This document shows positions 22,338-34,458 of a stretch of DNA of 64,000 bases, piece after piece. This DNA comes from Basidiobolus meristosporus CBS 931.73 (lineage: Eukaryota > Basidiobolomycota > Basidiobolomycetes > Basidiobolales > Basidiobolaceae). The stretch lies in NCBI GenBank assembly GCA_002104905.1, contig MCFE01000077.1, positions 1-64,000 on the forward strand, written 5' to 3'. Each line of letters starts with the position of its first letter. Position 1 is the stretch's first letter. Position numbers and translations under genes: made by a program. Under the pieces are notes generated by a model. That model was not told the origin of the DNA. It made no database searches and saw only the letters and a program-made list of their open reading frames with translations.

Positions 22338-23130
22338 ATGAATAAAGAGATATCCGTAGACCAAAGTATGTTGTCCCCCACTGCTGATACTGCAATGACT
22401 AGAAGGGTGTCAAGCGACTTCACACACGCAATGCTCGCTCGCTTGAGCTTTGTATTTGGCGAGGACATAAACTTGTCCGAAGAGGAAAACATGGATGAAT
22501 CTGTCCAAGTATCTTACGTCCCTGCCGCGTTACCATTTACTGGAAAGCTTCGCATCGAGCGAGACTATACCTTGGGTGAATACTGCCAATTCTCCATGGA
22601 ATACCCCTCGGTATTGCAGGAAAAGGTGCCCATGGCATTCTTCTTCCTGAAGCATGACGCATGAATACTGATATGCCCGAGTTCTCTAGATTTCTCAATC
22701 CCAGTTCCAGGAGTCGATGAGTAAAATCAACCTACTACTATACCGTGCCGAGAGCAACAGAGCTCGGCACTCACTAGATCACCTCCTTGCATGCTTGACC
22801 CTGTACACTTTTCCTCTATGCTTTGAATCTTTTTATCAAAAGGTAGGCATCGTGGCAATTACTCCATTTAATAGCAAGCTAATGCTCCAAAGCGCATGGA
22901 TGAACTCGACCAAGCTATCCAAGCCGAAAATGATCGGGTATATGCCCCTGTTGGACTAAAACTCTGGAACCCGAAGAATTACGCATTTCTTTATGTATCC
23001 TTTTGCCAAATTTACGACTTGCATATTCATCTAGAAGAATCCCTTAACGACATATATATATGTGCAGCTTGAAATAGAGTTCTTAAATCAGCCTGGTCAA
23101 TCACTCCTACACTCGTGCATTGCGGATTGA
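22338..23130 (+). CDS. Erf4/GOLGA7-type palmitoyltransferase subunit
   Basis: Accessory subunit of a DHHC palmitoyltransferase (Erf4 with Erf2 in yeast, GOLGA7 with ZDHHC9 in animals), acting at ER/Golgi on Ras-like substrates. Four exons, 22338-22625, 22705-22842, 22893-22994 and 23068-23130, join in phase to 196 aa. The core block has LRIERDYTLGEYCQFSMEYP at about residue 75, then SLDHLLACLTLYTFPLCFES, which matches the GOLGA7 pattern of a hydrophobic Cys-containing helix, and AIQAENDRVYAPVGLKLWNP, which matches its conserved C-terminal region. A final 63-bp exon contributes LEIEFLNQPGQ. The N-terminal 70 residues are Ser/Thr rich and unconserved. The gene is tail-to-tail with the thiolase (109 bp between stop codons). 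Confidence 0.86.
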
Positions 23131-23238
23131 TGCTGAGCCATTCCTCTCCTGTAGATATGCTGCCGAACTCAACAACTGTATGAGGCGATTTTGTTTTATT
23201 GGTTTTGTGGTAATAAAAATGAAAGCAATTCGTTGCGA

Positions 23239-24432
23239 TCAAGCAACATTCTCTAGGACAACTGCAATTCCCTGACCTCCGCCAATGCAGGCTGAGCCAA
23301 TGGCATACTTCTTTTGAGTACGCTTCAGCTCGTGTGTCAGGTGTGCCAGGATTCTGGATCCAGATGCGGCCAAAGGATGTCCTAGAGCGATGGCACCACC
23401 ATTGGTATTGGAGATCTCTCTATTCAAGCCCAACTGCTTCTCAACGGCAAGGTACTGAGCAGCAAATGCTTCATTTACTTCAACCAAGTCCATGTCTTTC
23501 AAACTGAGGTTGGCTTTGCGAAGTGCTTCTTTGATAGCAGGCACTGGTCCGATGCCCATGATGGTTGGTTCGACAGCAGCCACATGCCAGCTTACAACCC
23601 TTACCAATGGTTTTAGTCCATATTCCTGAACGGCCTTCTCACTTGCAACCACTACTGCGGCAGCACCGTCACAGATTCCGGAGGCGTTACCAGCAGTAAC
23701 CAAGCCGGTGTCTTTCTTGAATACAGGTGGGAGCTTGTTCAAGGATTGTATGGTGCTTTGTGGGCGAGGGTGCTCATCAGTATCAAACTTCTCAACTCCC
23801 TTCCGGGTTTTCAAATCGATGGGTGCAATCTCTGCTTTGAAACGTCCAGCTTCGTTAGCGGCAGCCCATCGCTGCTGACTTTGAAGGGCGAACTCATCGC
23901 ATTGCTCACGAGTGATACCGTTTTGGCTGCCAAGGTTCTCTGCAGTAATTCCCATTGGTGTGGGGGTGGGGTAGCGGTCAACCAATGCGGCAGCGAGGGT
24001 ATCCTCTCCTTTCAGATCAACACCGTATCTAGTACCCCAGCGAATGTTACGCAGAGCATATGGGGCTTGGCTCATGCTTTCCGAGCCACCAGTCAACACA
24101 ACTTGAGAGTCGCCAGATATGATTTCCTGCGCAGCGTTGATAACGCTCTGAAAACCTGAGCCACAAAGTCTGTTCACGGTAAGTGCTGGCACAGTGATAT
24201 CCAAACCAGCACGGTGGCCAACGTGTCTAGCGAGGTAGGCGGCGTCGTTTGAGGTTTGACAAACGTTTCCGAAAATGACCGAATCCACCTTGGTCTCCTT
24301 GGGAAGGGTTTCCAAGGCAGCCTTAGAGGCAATACCACCCAACTCGTTGGCAGTCAGCTCCTTTAGTTTACCACCAAAGGCACCGAAAGGAGTACGTTTG
24401 GCAGCTACAATGAATATGTTGGGCAAGGTCAT
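23239..24432 (-). CDS. 3-ketoacyl-CoA thiolase (ACAA2-like)
   Basis: Type of thiolase that cleaves 3-ketoacyl-CoA in mitochondrial beta-oxidation or condenses acetyl-CoA. Intronless, 397 aa, the family length. The start FIVAAKRTPFGAFGG and blocks RHVGHRAGL, GGSESMSQAPYALRNIRWGT, HPRPQST, GNASGICDGAAAV, MGIGPVPAI and DLVEVNEAFAAQY match animal ACAA2 more closely than ERG10-type acetoacetyl-CoA thiolases. The nucleophile is Cys90 in NRLCGSGFQS; the general bases are His in GGAIALGHPL (followed by AASGSR instead of the usual GGSGSR) and Cys in ACIGGGQG. ACAA2 proteins have an uncleaved N-terminal import signal, which would fit the absence of an extra presequence. The lack of introns is unusual beside its intron-rich neighbours. 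Confidence 0.93.
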   Translation of the reverse strand: MTLPNIFIVAAKRTPFGAFGGKLKELTANELGGIASKAALETLPKETKVDSVIFGNVCQTSNDAAYLARHVGHRAGLDITVPALTVNRLCGSGFQSVINAAQEIISGDSQVVLTGGSESMSQAPYALRNIRWGTRYGVDLKGEDTLAAALVDRYPTPTPMGITAENLGSQNGITREQCDEFALQSQQRWAAANEAGRFKAEIAPIDLKTRKGVEKFDTDEHPRPQSTIQSLNKLPPVFKKDTGLVTAGNASGICDGAAAVVVASEKAVQEYGLKPLVRVVSWHVAAVEPTIMGIGPVPAIKEALRKANLSLKDMDLVEVNEAFAAQYLAVEKQLGLNREISNTNGGAIALGHPLAASGSRILAHLTHELKRTQKKYAIGSACIGGGQGIAVVLENVA

Positions 24433-24986
24433 GGTCGAGAATAAAGCGGAAAAGCAAATAGAAAAACCTCGGCTACTATCAACCTCCCTTGGATGGGCCG
24501 GATGTGATGTATATATTCAATTTGGAGAACACGATCTATGACTAAGCTTATAGAAGGGGGGTCATGGTAGGTACAAATGCGTGGTGGTGATTGGCTGTCG
24601 GAAATTTGACGTAGCACCCCTTACTCTCAAGCCCTTCGTTGTATTGTTCTCTCCGGACATGTGAAAAGTCAAACAAGGACCATCTGACCCGGCTCATATA
24701 TAATCATATGAAGTAGTAAACAAATCATCACCAAAACATGTGATTCGGGAATTCATGTTATGTAATGTTTCTCACGTGTGAAGTTAGTGTAATCTAGCGT
24801 TCGGCTAGTGGATTCTTTATAATGCGGGTTCATTCTACAAATGGGTGAATGGTGGGATACATCGGATATATTTTGGGTGAACCGAAAGATATGGTTTTGC
24901 TTCTATTTCGCTTGACAGAACGGATGAACTGTGCTTAGAAGGTCATGCTTCTATTTCTTCTCCAGATGATGTATGGTAGCTTCCAC
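24433..24986. other. thiolase upstream region, no gene seen
   Basis: The stretch is AT-rich with no credible coding frame. It should contain the thiolase promoter and the 3' UTR of NDUFAF6. Confidence 0.5.
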
Positions 24987-26244
24987 TCACGAACCGCCAG
25001 CTTTGGGTTGAAGATTTGGAAATCCGCTTTTTCTAGCTTCTTTAAAAACACGTCGCACGGAATCTAACAAAAAAGGCATTGGTACCAGCGATAGGATTGC
25101 ATTTAGACGGCTCGATACTTACTGCATTGATGAGTGCTGGGTATGCTGCAGGTGGGAGGTTCGGAAGGAAAGTGCGGGCAGTTAAAAGATGATCATGCGC
25201 CGTCGTGGCTACCTCGAATATGGCATCACTTAGATGCTCTACTTCGCCATGACGGAATACATCTTCCTGTGAAATGCCGTGCTATCGTTGACGATATTAG
25301 TAAATGTCTGTTTCGGATATTCACTGCACGATTTCATACTTTGGCAGTAATTTCGGCGGGCAGCATCATCCTCCGCTGGCTAGCATGGAATGGAATCCCC
25401 CGTAAAAATGTGGCAATGCCACTAGCTTTGCCAATATGAGTAGCTGCATGATCAGCATGCACATCCTTAATGCCCAATGCCTCGAGTTGCAAATAAAGCA
25501 GAGCAGAGGCGGTATTTTCGGCATAGGTCTCCATATCGGCCACAGTCATGAATTGTGGATCGTCCAGATTTTTCTCCTACAACAGTGAGGCTGGGTGAAT
25601 CAAAGTGACCATTATCGAGGTGGGTAGCTCACATACTCTTTCCGAAATGACTCTCTTGAACCACATGGGGGAAAGATCACAAAACTGTAAGCTGTGGGAT
25701 AAGGCTAGTGCAACAGGTTGCTGCGGTGGTTTTCCCTAAAAAACCGATACCCCAGGTTAGTCAGCGTTACGTGGGGGAAATAACGATTGAACTACGTGCT
25801 GCGAAGATCTGCTCGATGGTGTCTTTCCAAAACATCATTTTCATTTTTCCAATGCGAGTATCACTAACGGTGTCACGAATGTGTGCCAGCTCGATGTTGA
25901 ATGCACGTATCGCCCAGAAAGCTGAGCGAGCTGGGGCGGGAGCGAACAAGGAGCATAGATAGTTCTCGTGGTCGTGTTTTCTGGAGAGTTTTCACAAGCT
26001 ATTTAGTATAGAAAAAAAGAAACGTCTCTTCACCGACGGTAGATGCTGCTTATTTCAGCGGGGTGAATTAAACACTGACATACCTGACCAACTCGCCACA
26101 GTATTGAATCGCTTTCTTGTACTTCTCAGGTGGAATGTTGGTGGTGGTCACAAAGTTTGCTCGCAACATAACCGGGCGACTATGCTGGAGTAAATGTCGA
26201 AGGGTGCTGCGAGAGCTCCCCTGGAAACAAGTGTGGAGGGCCAT
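24987..26244 (-). CDS. NDUFAF6: NDUFAF6-like complex I assembly factor
   Basis: Squalene/phytoene-synthase-fold protein of the mitochondrial matrix needed for early complex I assembly. Exons read in order: [20 protein letters not shown] (a positively charged presequence), ending [17 protein letters not shown]; then [20 protein letters not shown] with [20 protein letters not shown]; then [40 protein letters not shown] with [17 protein letters not shown]; a segment around 25130-25310 ([11 protein letters not shown]-like, [13 protein letters not shown]); and a last exon [20 protein letters not shown]. The DHAA-HIGKA-GI block and the C-terminal DF-like helix match NDUFAF6; the aspartate-rich motifs of true prenyl synthases are not kept. 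The ATG at 26244 is preferred to one at 26337 because it opens a better mitochondrial presequence. A presence of complex I in the organism follows. Confidence 0.85.
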
Positions 26245-26667
26245 GGTCGTCAAAAACAAAGCTGTGAGGATGTAGCTACTGGTGAGTTTGATTGAATAGA
26301 AATTTGATTTTCCAATAGTTATCTGCACGCTGAACACTTGAAATTACCTTGGTGACTTGGCTCATACAATCAACCAATTCCAGTTTTCCCCAGGAAATTC
26401 CGAATGAGTGTGGTAGTGGCTCAGGTGAGGGTTACCAATGGCATAACGGGATCTCATTGCAGTGGGATCATCGAGAAATGTAAGCATTTACTTAAAACAG
26501 GTTTACTCTAAACAACTTCAATATCCCTTGGTAAAAATGTTTAGTATGGTTAATATAACATTGTTGTGACAGCGTTAATGCTCAATCGCTGTTCCTCCTT
26601 CTATCCACAAACAAGCTAGCCCACGTTTTTGTTTCCAAAGCGGATCACCGTGGATATTCTTTAGGGC
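26245..26667. promoter_or_regulatory. divergent promoter region between NDUFAF6 and RAD50
   Basis: A 423-bp gap between start codons on opposite strands. No coding frame of note and no clear TATA box. Confidence 0.5.
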
Positions 26668-29600
26668 ATGTCATCTATAGAAAAACTGTTGATTCGAGGG
26701 ATTCGTTCCTTCGATCCTCAAGGAACGAACGTTATTGAATTCTATACCCCTCTTACCATTATTGTAGGCCATAATGGCTCCGGCAAAACGGTTGGTTCGA
26801 TGCGTTCTTCAGCAAGGAGTCTTTGGCTTTGGTTGACGTTTAGAATATAGACCATTATAGAATGCTTGAAATACGCAACAACTGGCGACCTTCCACCAAA
26901 TAGTAAAGGCGGTGCTTTTATTCATGATCCAAAAGTACGTAATTTCGTCCGGATAAACCGTTGCTTCTTGCTATATCCCACTAGTAGAATGATTTCAAGA
27001 GAGTACTACCTTGTACCGAATGGGATGGTGGGTTAACTGTCTTCAATTAGGTAGCTCATGAAGTTGAGGTTCGCGCTCAGATCAAACTAAAATTCAAGAA
27101 TGTTAATCAACGACAAATGGTCTGTACGAGATCCATCCAGCTGACACAGAAGAAAACATCGGTCATGCAAAAAACTTTAGAAAGCTTATTACTGGCCAAA
27201 GATCCAGTCACTGGCGAGGTGGATATATACTGTTCATTCTCTTTCGTATCCGAGCTTACAAACCAGGCAACTCATCTTTATACACTTACCAGCAAGTCAG
27301 CATCAGCAGTCGGTGTGCGGAGCTGGATAACGATTTGCCACTTCACCTTGGTGTATCGAAGGCGATCCTTGATAATGTTATCTTCTGCCACCAAGAGGAA
27401 TCAAACTGGCCATTGTCGGAGCCCGGTGTGCTCAAAAAGAAATTCGATGAAATCTTTGCTGCAACGCGTTACACCAAGGCACTGAACAACATCAAAGATT
27501 TACGAAAAGAACAAGCCATCGAAATTCGCTTGGACACCCAAGCTAGGGATTCGTTGAAAGCAAATACGGAAAAGGCCGAAAAGGTCCGGGCCACCCTGGA
27601 TGCTATATCGGAAAGCATTCAGTCTACCGGAAGACAAACCTCAATCCTGAGCGTACAGGAGATAGATATCGCCGAGAAAATTAACCATCTCTTGGAGACT
27701 ATCACAGAAGCGAAAGATCTTGATAGCCAAATTGCGGAACTGAAGTTCAAGAAAGAACAGAATGAAGAAATGTGCAAAGAACTTCTAGCGCAATTCACCG
27801 AATTCACCGAGTCGGATGAGGAGCTTAATGAACTACTGATAGAGCACGAACGCAAGCTTACTAATGGCATACAAGATCAAGAGACTTTCGTAGCTCAAAT
27901 CGATGAAACTTCAGCCGCCCTTACAGAAATCAGAGCGGAGCGGGATAAATGTACCAAAATGCAAGGCCGACTTCAAGGAGAGTACGACGAAAATGAAAAG
28001 CGAAAGATGGAAATGAATCAAGAGCTTGATCCGTATGAAAAACAAACTCATTTCCACTGGGCTCCACGTATCAGCCGACCCTGACAGTTTCTATGCTGAG
28101 CTTGAGACATTTTACAGAGACCGACTAGAGAGTGTAGAAAAGGTCAGACAAGAATATCGAGAGCGTGAACGAGAGATCAGCACTGAACTTGCTTCAATCG
28201 ATGGCCGGATCGCATCTTACAGTGAAGGCAGATTGGAACTCAAAGATCAGTTGGATAAGCTTAACCAAAAAATTGCAGAGCAAATAGCGGAGTTAGGAAC
28301 ACTCGATGTATCGGAGGATGTTCAAGAAGATCTCGCTCGAAAGCTTGAGCGGGAAAAGTCCGCTCGTGATGATTTGAGTTTTGAAATCCAAGCCAAGAAT
28401 TTCGCCGCAAAAATTGCTGATAACGATAAAGACATACAGCAAATCAATTACAGCATAACCAACATCGAAAAGGAGATGGATACGTTGACTTCACAAACCG
28501 ATCTCCGTTCAGAGTTTGCCGTGAAGAAATCTAATCGGGATTCTAGTGAAAATACGCTGAACAACCTTATTCAAACCAGTGAGGCTGAATTCAAGTCAAG
28601 CATCGGGCATGTACCAGCCCCTGATAGGATCAAAAATGAGGTATCAGTATACAAATGCAACAAGGAGAACTCCTTGCACGATGCTGAGAAACGGTTTGAA
28701 GCAGCCAACAAGGAGCTTTCTTCCGCTGATACTAGATTAAGCATCGCGAAGGAATCGCTGGAGAGAAAAAAGAAAGAATTGGAGGAGAAACAGCTACGAA
28801 TTGAGGCGGTTTGTGGCAATGCAGAATTTCCTCTGGTACTTCAAGAGGTTGAGAATGCGGTATCAGAGCAGATGGAAAATCTGATTCAGCTACGAAGTGC
28901 TTCTCAACTGTACACTGTATTTATTACTAAAGCCAGACAGCAGCATTCATGTCCATTATGCACTCGCGAGCTTCCTGACGAGGAAGAAATGAAGTTTATC
29001 CATCGACTTGAGAGTAAAATCTCTAAAACCCCAGCGGAAATACAAAGTGCTGAGGACGAGCTCTCCAAACTCGAAATCAAAAGAGAGAAATTACGCGCCC
29101 TGACTTCGGCCTGGGACAGCGTCGTCGAGTTGAGACAAATTCAAATCCCGGATTTGAACGACGAGATCGAAGATCATCAGAAGGAAAAAGACTCGGCAGA
29201 AAACAATAGTGAAAACATTCTATTGGAATTGGCTGCACTCAAGGCCGAATACGAATCGGCCAAGATTCTACATCAGAAAGCAGGGGAAATAGCTCGAGTT
29301 TACGAGGAGCTCAAGTCGCTGAACAGCGAATTGAAAGAACAGGAACGTCAGCTTCGACGCTCAGGCTCCACAAAGACGATTGGGGAATGCCGAAGTGAGT
29401 TGGAGCCTTTGAGGATTCGATTGCGGTCATTACAACGTGAGAATGAACGACTAAAAGAAGAACAAAAATACAAGGACAATGCTCTGCGCGAATGTGAGAA
29501 CCGGATCCGCGAAGCAGCTGGCGAAATGAACTCGTACGAAGTAAATCTGCAAAAGAAGGAGGCATTACAGAATTCAATCAACGATTTGAAACAGCAGTCC

Positions 29601-30815
29601 CAGTATTTCCTTGACCAAATAAGTAAGCATGATCAAGACATCGTACAACTGGAGCCCAAGCGCAAGGAGATCGAGAATAGCCTGTCCGAATTACAAAGGG
29701 AGGGTGACATTCATGTAGGCGAAGTTCAAAAGGAAGCCAATGTTCTTGAACAAGCACTTGGTAACATCAAGGCCCTCGAACGGAGTATTCAACGATACAA
29801 GAACGAGAAAAGAGAGGAACTTCTATTAGAGTATACCGAGCGAGTTCAAAACTGCACAAATATGATCAAGGAGAAGGAGGATGATATCGAGCAGTTACAG
29901 CAACATTCCAATTTGATCAAAACGCAGCTAAACCAGTTAGACCAGCTACGGCGCAATATTAATGACAACATTCGATATCGGCAAATAAGGCGCAAAATCC
30001 ATGATAGCGAAGCGAGTCTATCTGCGCTGTATGCGGAAAGGCAAAAATACGACGACGACTCGTATGCTGCTCAACTCCAGAAGCTCGAAGGCAAGCGCAG
30101 GAAACTGCAAGCTGAGATCTCTGGATTCGGAGGGGAGCTAAAGCAGCTTGAAGACCAGAGGAACAGGCTAATCCAGGAGCTAGATACGGATTACAAAGAT
30201 GTTGAGGAGCAGTATCGCATGCAGGTGATCAAACTAAAGACCTCCGAGATGGCAAATGCAGATCTTGAGAAATACGCCAAGGCGTTAGATAGTGCGATCA
30301 TGAAATATCACTCGCTCAAGATGGAGGAAATCAATAAGATCATTCGAGAGCTCTGGATGAACACCTATCAGGGAAATGACATTGACACAATAGAGATTCG
30401 CTCGGATTGCGAGAACACCAAGGGGAATCGGTCGTACAACTATCGGGTGGTGATGATCAAGGGAGAGACTGAGTTGGACATGAGAGGGCGCTGTAGCGCA
30501 GGCCAGAAAGTCCTAACCTCCTTGATTGTTCGACTGGCCCTGGCCGAAACCTTCTGTCTGAATTGCGGCATCCTCGCTCTAGATGAGCCGACCACAAACC
30601 TCGACAGAGCGAACATCGAGAGCCTGGCCGAGAGTCTCGCCAACATCATCAAAATCCGACGTCAGCAAAGCAACTTCCAGCTGATCGTCATCACCCACGA
30701 CGAGGACTTCATGCAGCTCCTAGGCAAATCAGAGTTTGCTGATTACTACTGGAGAGTGTTTAAAGACATTGACCAACACTCGGTGATCGAAAGGCAGTCC
30801 ATTGCCCTGCAGTGA
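26668..30815 (+). CDS. RAD50: RAD50 double-strand-break repair ATPase
   Basis: SMC-like ATPase of the Mre11-Rad50-Nbs1/Xrs2 complex, acting in DNA end tethering, resection, telomere upkeep and checkpoint signalling. Five exons, 26668-26790, 26851-26934, 27051-27218, 27293-28032 and 28088-30815, give 1280 aa, near the family's 1300. The Walker A motif [10 protein letters not shown] is interrupted by intron 1. [14 protein letters not shown] is the conserved RAD50 block after it. Long coiled coils flank the zinc hook CPLC (about residue 660). The C-terminal lobe has the signature [20 protein letters not shown] and Walker [13 protein letters not shown]. The two long open frames overlap at 28026-28084; a 55-bp intron with donor GTATGA and acceptor CTGACAG joins them in phase, so no frameshift is needed. 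Confidence 0.95.
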
Positions 30816-30966
30816 ATAGAGCATTTGTGGGAGTCATCCGCGAACAACAGTTGATATGTAATTTAAGGTTTTTTCTAATAAAATTTATATGTGCAGCGTT
30901 TATACATACAATTATGTCAGTGTATGCTGAATACGAAACATTCATTGCGGGAGTCAGAAATGGTCC

Positions 30967-32413
30967 TTAAATCTGCATTGTGCCAGCGGCGGTGTTTCCA
31001 ATGTTCTGCAACGATAGAAATACGTCGCACCCATAGCCGGTAAGGGACCTTACGATCAGATCGCCGCCAAAGTACTTGGAATAGACCAGAGCCATTGGCA
31101 AACCTAGGAAGAGAGAGAAAGTCAAATCGATGTTGGTGAGTGGTTTGTGTCCATGTCAGCAACTTACCAAAACCAAGTCCAGCTAGACATCATGGCCCAA
31201 AATGCGTTAGCTCACGAAGGTTGGAAGATTATGTATGCGCTTACCGATTGGCCCGCCAACTCCGCTCTGCATCGCTAGCTGTGTTTGAACAGAGAAGATG
31301 CTGTTCTCCTCATCTTCCTCGTGCTTCACCGTAGTGTACGAGTACTGGAAAATCCCATCCTGGTGCTCCGGGGGAATGCCGCCACCTTGGTCCCTAATTC
31401 TGACCCCAACATGCTCCTCCCCACACGTGATGGTAATCTCCACTGGCGGATAGTTGATCCGGTTGCTTTTACGACTGAACTCCACCGTAGCTCGGTAGGC
31501 GTTCTTCAACAGCTCACACGCGACATACTCCAGATGCACCGGGATGTATGTGAACATCGTATCTGTCTGCCCGTTGATTATGAACTGCGGCGCAGAGCCG
31601 TATGTCATTTCGCACAACTCTTGCACATATTCGGCACAGTGCCTTAGTAGATTGCTAGGCTTCAGCTGGGTGTCAATGATCCCGATGTAAGAGCCGGAAG
31701 CAGAGTGCAAGGCCACATGCTGTTCCGCGATCAGACGGATACCGATTCGTGAGCGGATAAGATCGTCGAAGAACTTGGCTATATCCTCGGACTTCATGTA
31801 CTTCTTGCACTCCATAAAGCCTGAACTCCCAGGTTGGATCAGACACGCTTCAGGGGATGGCAACAATGGTTTGAGCCTTACCTTGGGCAAGTCTAGGAAT
31901 GGTATCAGCAAATTGTCGAGTAAGTTCCGTCAAGCTTTCGGTGTAATTCGCATCGGTTTCGGTGTCCACGGGGGTGGGGAAATTTCGAAGCTTCTCAAAG
32001 GAGTCGTAGTACATCTGGTGAACCCCCTTTATATACGGATTGGTTCCTACAATGAAGGGTAATTTCTGGAATGCTTGAACTCGTCGTGCCAAGCGTACGG
32101 GAAGCTCCGAATGTGCGTATTGGGCTGACCTGAGCAGCGCCTCCGTACTTAGCGGGGGCTTTCCGAACTTCAAAAGGTCGCCAAGCTTTACCGGGGAAGG
32201 TGGCTTATTGCAGTACTGAAAGGAGAGGCGAAATACTATTCAGACCGATGGCTGAGAAGAAAAGTCCACCGTGTAGTGGAGGTTCTGACTTACATTCGAT
32301 ACGGTGCTATCGTAAAACGAAGTAACTTGCACGTTTTCTCTGAGATTTCTTGACAGGGAGTGAAACCCTCGGGACAGCCTGAAGCGGAAGCTCGCTCCTT
32401 GATAGTGCAACAT
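30967..32413 (-). CDS. mitochondrial PDK/BCKDK-type protein kinase
   Basis: GHKL-fold kinase that phosphorylates and inactivates the E1 subunit of pyruvate or branched-chain 2-oxoacid dehydrogenase in the mitochondrial matrix. Exons: 32413-32294 (presequence FRFRLSRGFHSLSRNLR), 32215-31882, 31820-31245, a 15-bp exon 31182-31168, and 31103-30967; total 393 aa. Motifs: ELPVRLARRVQAFQKLPF, PRLAQGFMECKKY, RSRIGIRLIAEQHVAL, the N box HLEYVACELLKNAYRAT, G1 RDQGGGIPPEHQDGIFQYSY and G2 GLGFGLPMALVYSKYFGG. The microexon encodes the heart of the G2 box, so skipping it would kill the ATP lid. Sequence does not separate PDK from BCKDK; it resembles fungal PKP-type kinases. Confidence 0.9.
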
Positions 32414-32897
32414 GACTTACTCTTAAGCAATTAATAGCTCAATGTTTGACAGTCCTTCGTTCTTGACGTTTCTGACAGGTGAGGAGTGGTGAACTGGTGA
32501 GCAGTAAGTTCAAGTCACCGCTTTCAAACAGCGTTTTTGCCTATGCTCCCACTCACTTTATACTGACACTGCAATAGCACTGAGAGTCACATGGTTTATT
32601 CATTTCCCACACCCATTCGACTGGCAATAGGCTAGAGTTTAATGGGATAAATTCAGGCTTAATCACTGAACACCTCCACACTTAACAGCCGCATATAAAA
32701 TCATGGTAAATACAAGAATATTCAATCTAATCCCTCAAATCCCCTTCTGAGATATTTAATTTATTGGTGCTTTTTTCTATCCCTTCCAAGTAGCCTCTTG
32801 CTTTCACCAGCAACCTTGAAAACTAACCCTTTAGATCCGACAGCTTCGATAGTCCCAGCATCTTCCCACACATAACGCTACTCGATTCTCCTTTAAC

Positions 32898-33815
32898 ATG
32901 CCGCGCACTGGTGAAGATACGGATCGATTTTTAGAGAGGTGAGTGCAACAGCCACCCAACTCTCCGCAGAACTAAGCATACTCACCTTGCTCCTCTAGCC
33001 AGACACGCGGGTTGACCCGCGCTGAGCAGATTCGTAACATGGCCAACCAAATTGTGTATTCTAGATTTTACACATTTCTGTATATCATAATGGCTATTCT
33101 CTCACTTATCTCCGTCGTATTGGTAACAGCCTAAACCCACCATCTAATTTGATCTGCGAATTCGACCGCTCTAACCCTCCATTGAATATTGCAACTCGCA
33201 AACGACAGTCCATCAAATATGAATGGTAGGCCGTTGTTAAACTCCACCCTGCAACCAACTTCTGACCCTTTTGCTGTACATTTAGCCCAGGGAAATTCTT
33301 TGTGGTGCTGGAAATCATCATAAACGTTACGATGATCACCGAAGTCGGGATCCGCATGTTAAGCATGGGTCGTGTAAGTCCTTGCATACTGGAGACTGTG
33401 TTGATTGCGAGATCGGTGCTAAGGCAATTGGGATAGGCATTCTGGCGCTGGTGGCTGAATATTTTTGACATCATCATCGTCTTCCTCTGTATTCTGACTC
33501 TGATACTGTTGAGCCACGGATGCTCCCGCAATGCCGGACGGGAGGAATTGGCAGGCACGATATTTTTGGTGATCCGTAACTCCATCCAATTTTTCAGATT
33601 GTTCAGTGCTCTCAGAAAGTAAGTCACCTCCACCTCCAATCCATTGCCCTAACCACTCACTCGAGCCCTCTAGAAACAAGCGTCACCTGAGCGCCAGAAA
33701 CAACACCATTGATTTTGCCGATGTCCGCAACTCCTTAGACGAAGGAAACCTTGATGCAGGTCATGCCGAGCATCCCGGGTTCATCCTGGAGGATTCCGAC
33801 GAGGAGAACCTCTGA
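32898..33815 (+). CDS. four-TM voltage-sensor-like membrane protein
   Basis: No named family can be assigned, but the layout is that of an isolated voltage-sensing domain. Exons 32898-32938, 32999-33122, 33209-33225 (17 bp), 33286-33373, 33437-33618 and 33674-33815 join in phase to 197 aa. TM1 is FLYIIMAILSLISVVL; TM2 FFVVLEIIINVTMITEVGIR with acidic residues and a closing Arg; TM3 WLNIFDIIIVFLCILTLILL with an Asp; TM4 IFLVIRNSIQFFRLFSALRK with three basic residues. The tail is hydrophilic and acidic (ILEDSDEENL). Ion-transport proteins and Hv1 proton channels have the same S1-S4 pattern, but the arginines here are not at every third position and there is no pore segment. It could be a proton channel, a regulatory subunit or simply a derived membrane protein. 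Confidence 0.72.
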
Positions 33816-34340
33816 TCACAAGTAACCCTCAACCCTAGCCTTTGTGCATTGGAGTATTCTAATAAAAGTGCAGTGCTATGCCAAACAATGTTTAGTTTGA
33901 TGAAGATCGCCCCATATGAGGCGAGAGTCCCACGCAGCAACATTACCGCACCTAATGGCCTTACTGAAGCAAGCGTGCGTGTTAACCAGGAGCCAGGTAT
34001 CTGCAGGAGCATGTATGGAGGAGATTATTCCAAATCACTGCATTATTGTTCAATACAATGCAGGATGACTGGTAAAGCCATCACAATCACCATAATCAAC
34101 CAATACAACCTTGATTGTTGCGGATTGACCCACGGCCTGTGGCTTTGTAGTAGCCATTCAATCGGATCATAATAAGCCCAAACACTCCTCTCACGGGATT
34201 TCCTTCCAACTGTCATGCGTTTACGTCATATCCTAAATTTAACCTCTCTGACTTGGGTTTCGAGGAGATTTTTCTGGCCGGTGATTGTGTGGTATTGATC
34301 GGATTTCCTAAAGCCAAGATGCAGGCGGGCTTAATTCGAA
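33816..34340. other. intergenic stretch, no gene seen
   Basis: The sequence has only short frames of low credibility. It contains the 3' flank of the four-TM gene and leads to the promoter of the small gene at 34459. Confidence 0.5.
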
Positions 34341-34344
34341 AGGT

Positions 34345-34352
34345 ATAAAGCC
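34345..34352 (+). promoter_or_regulatory. TATA box (GTATAAAG)
   Basis: GTATAAAG lies 113 bp upstream of the start codon at 34459 and is followed by a CT-rich leader. It is the clearest TATA box in the left half of the window and supports the small single-exon gene as real. Confidence 0.5.
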
Positions 34353-34458
34353 AGCCGCGAGATCCGCTCGTTTGATCCCCACTCGCCGTTGATTTTCTTG
34401 GATTCCTGCGTCTCTACACTTGCAATCCTTTTCTCTTTACCTTTGGTTGGCTCGCTAG

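Noticed and set aside
28026-28087. Frameshift in RAD50
   Set aside because: A 55-bp GT-AG intron joins the two frames in phase and removes the short overlap.
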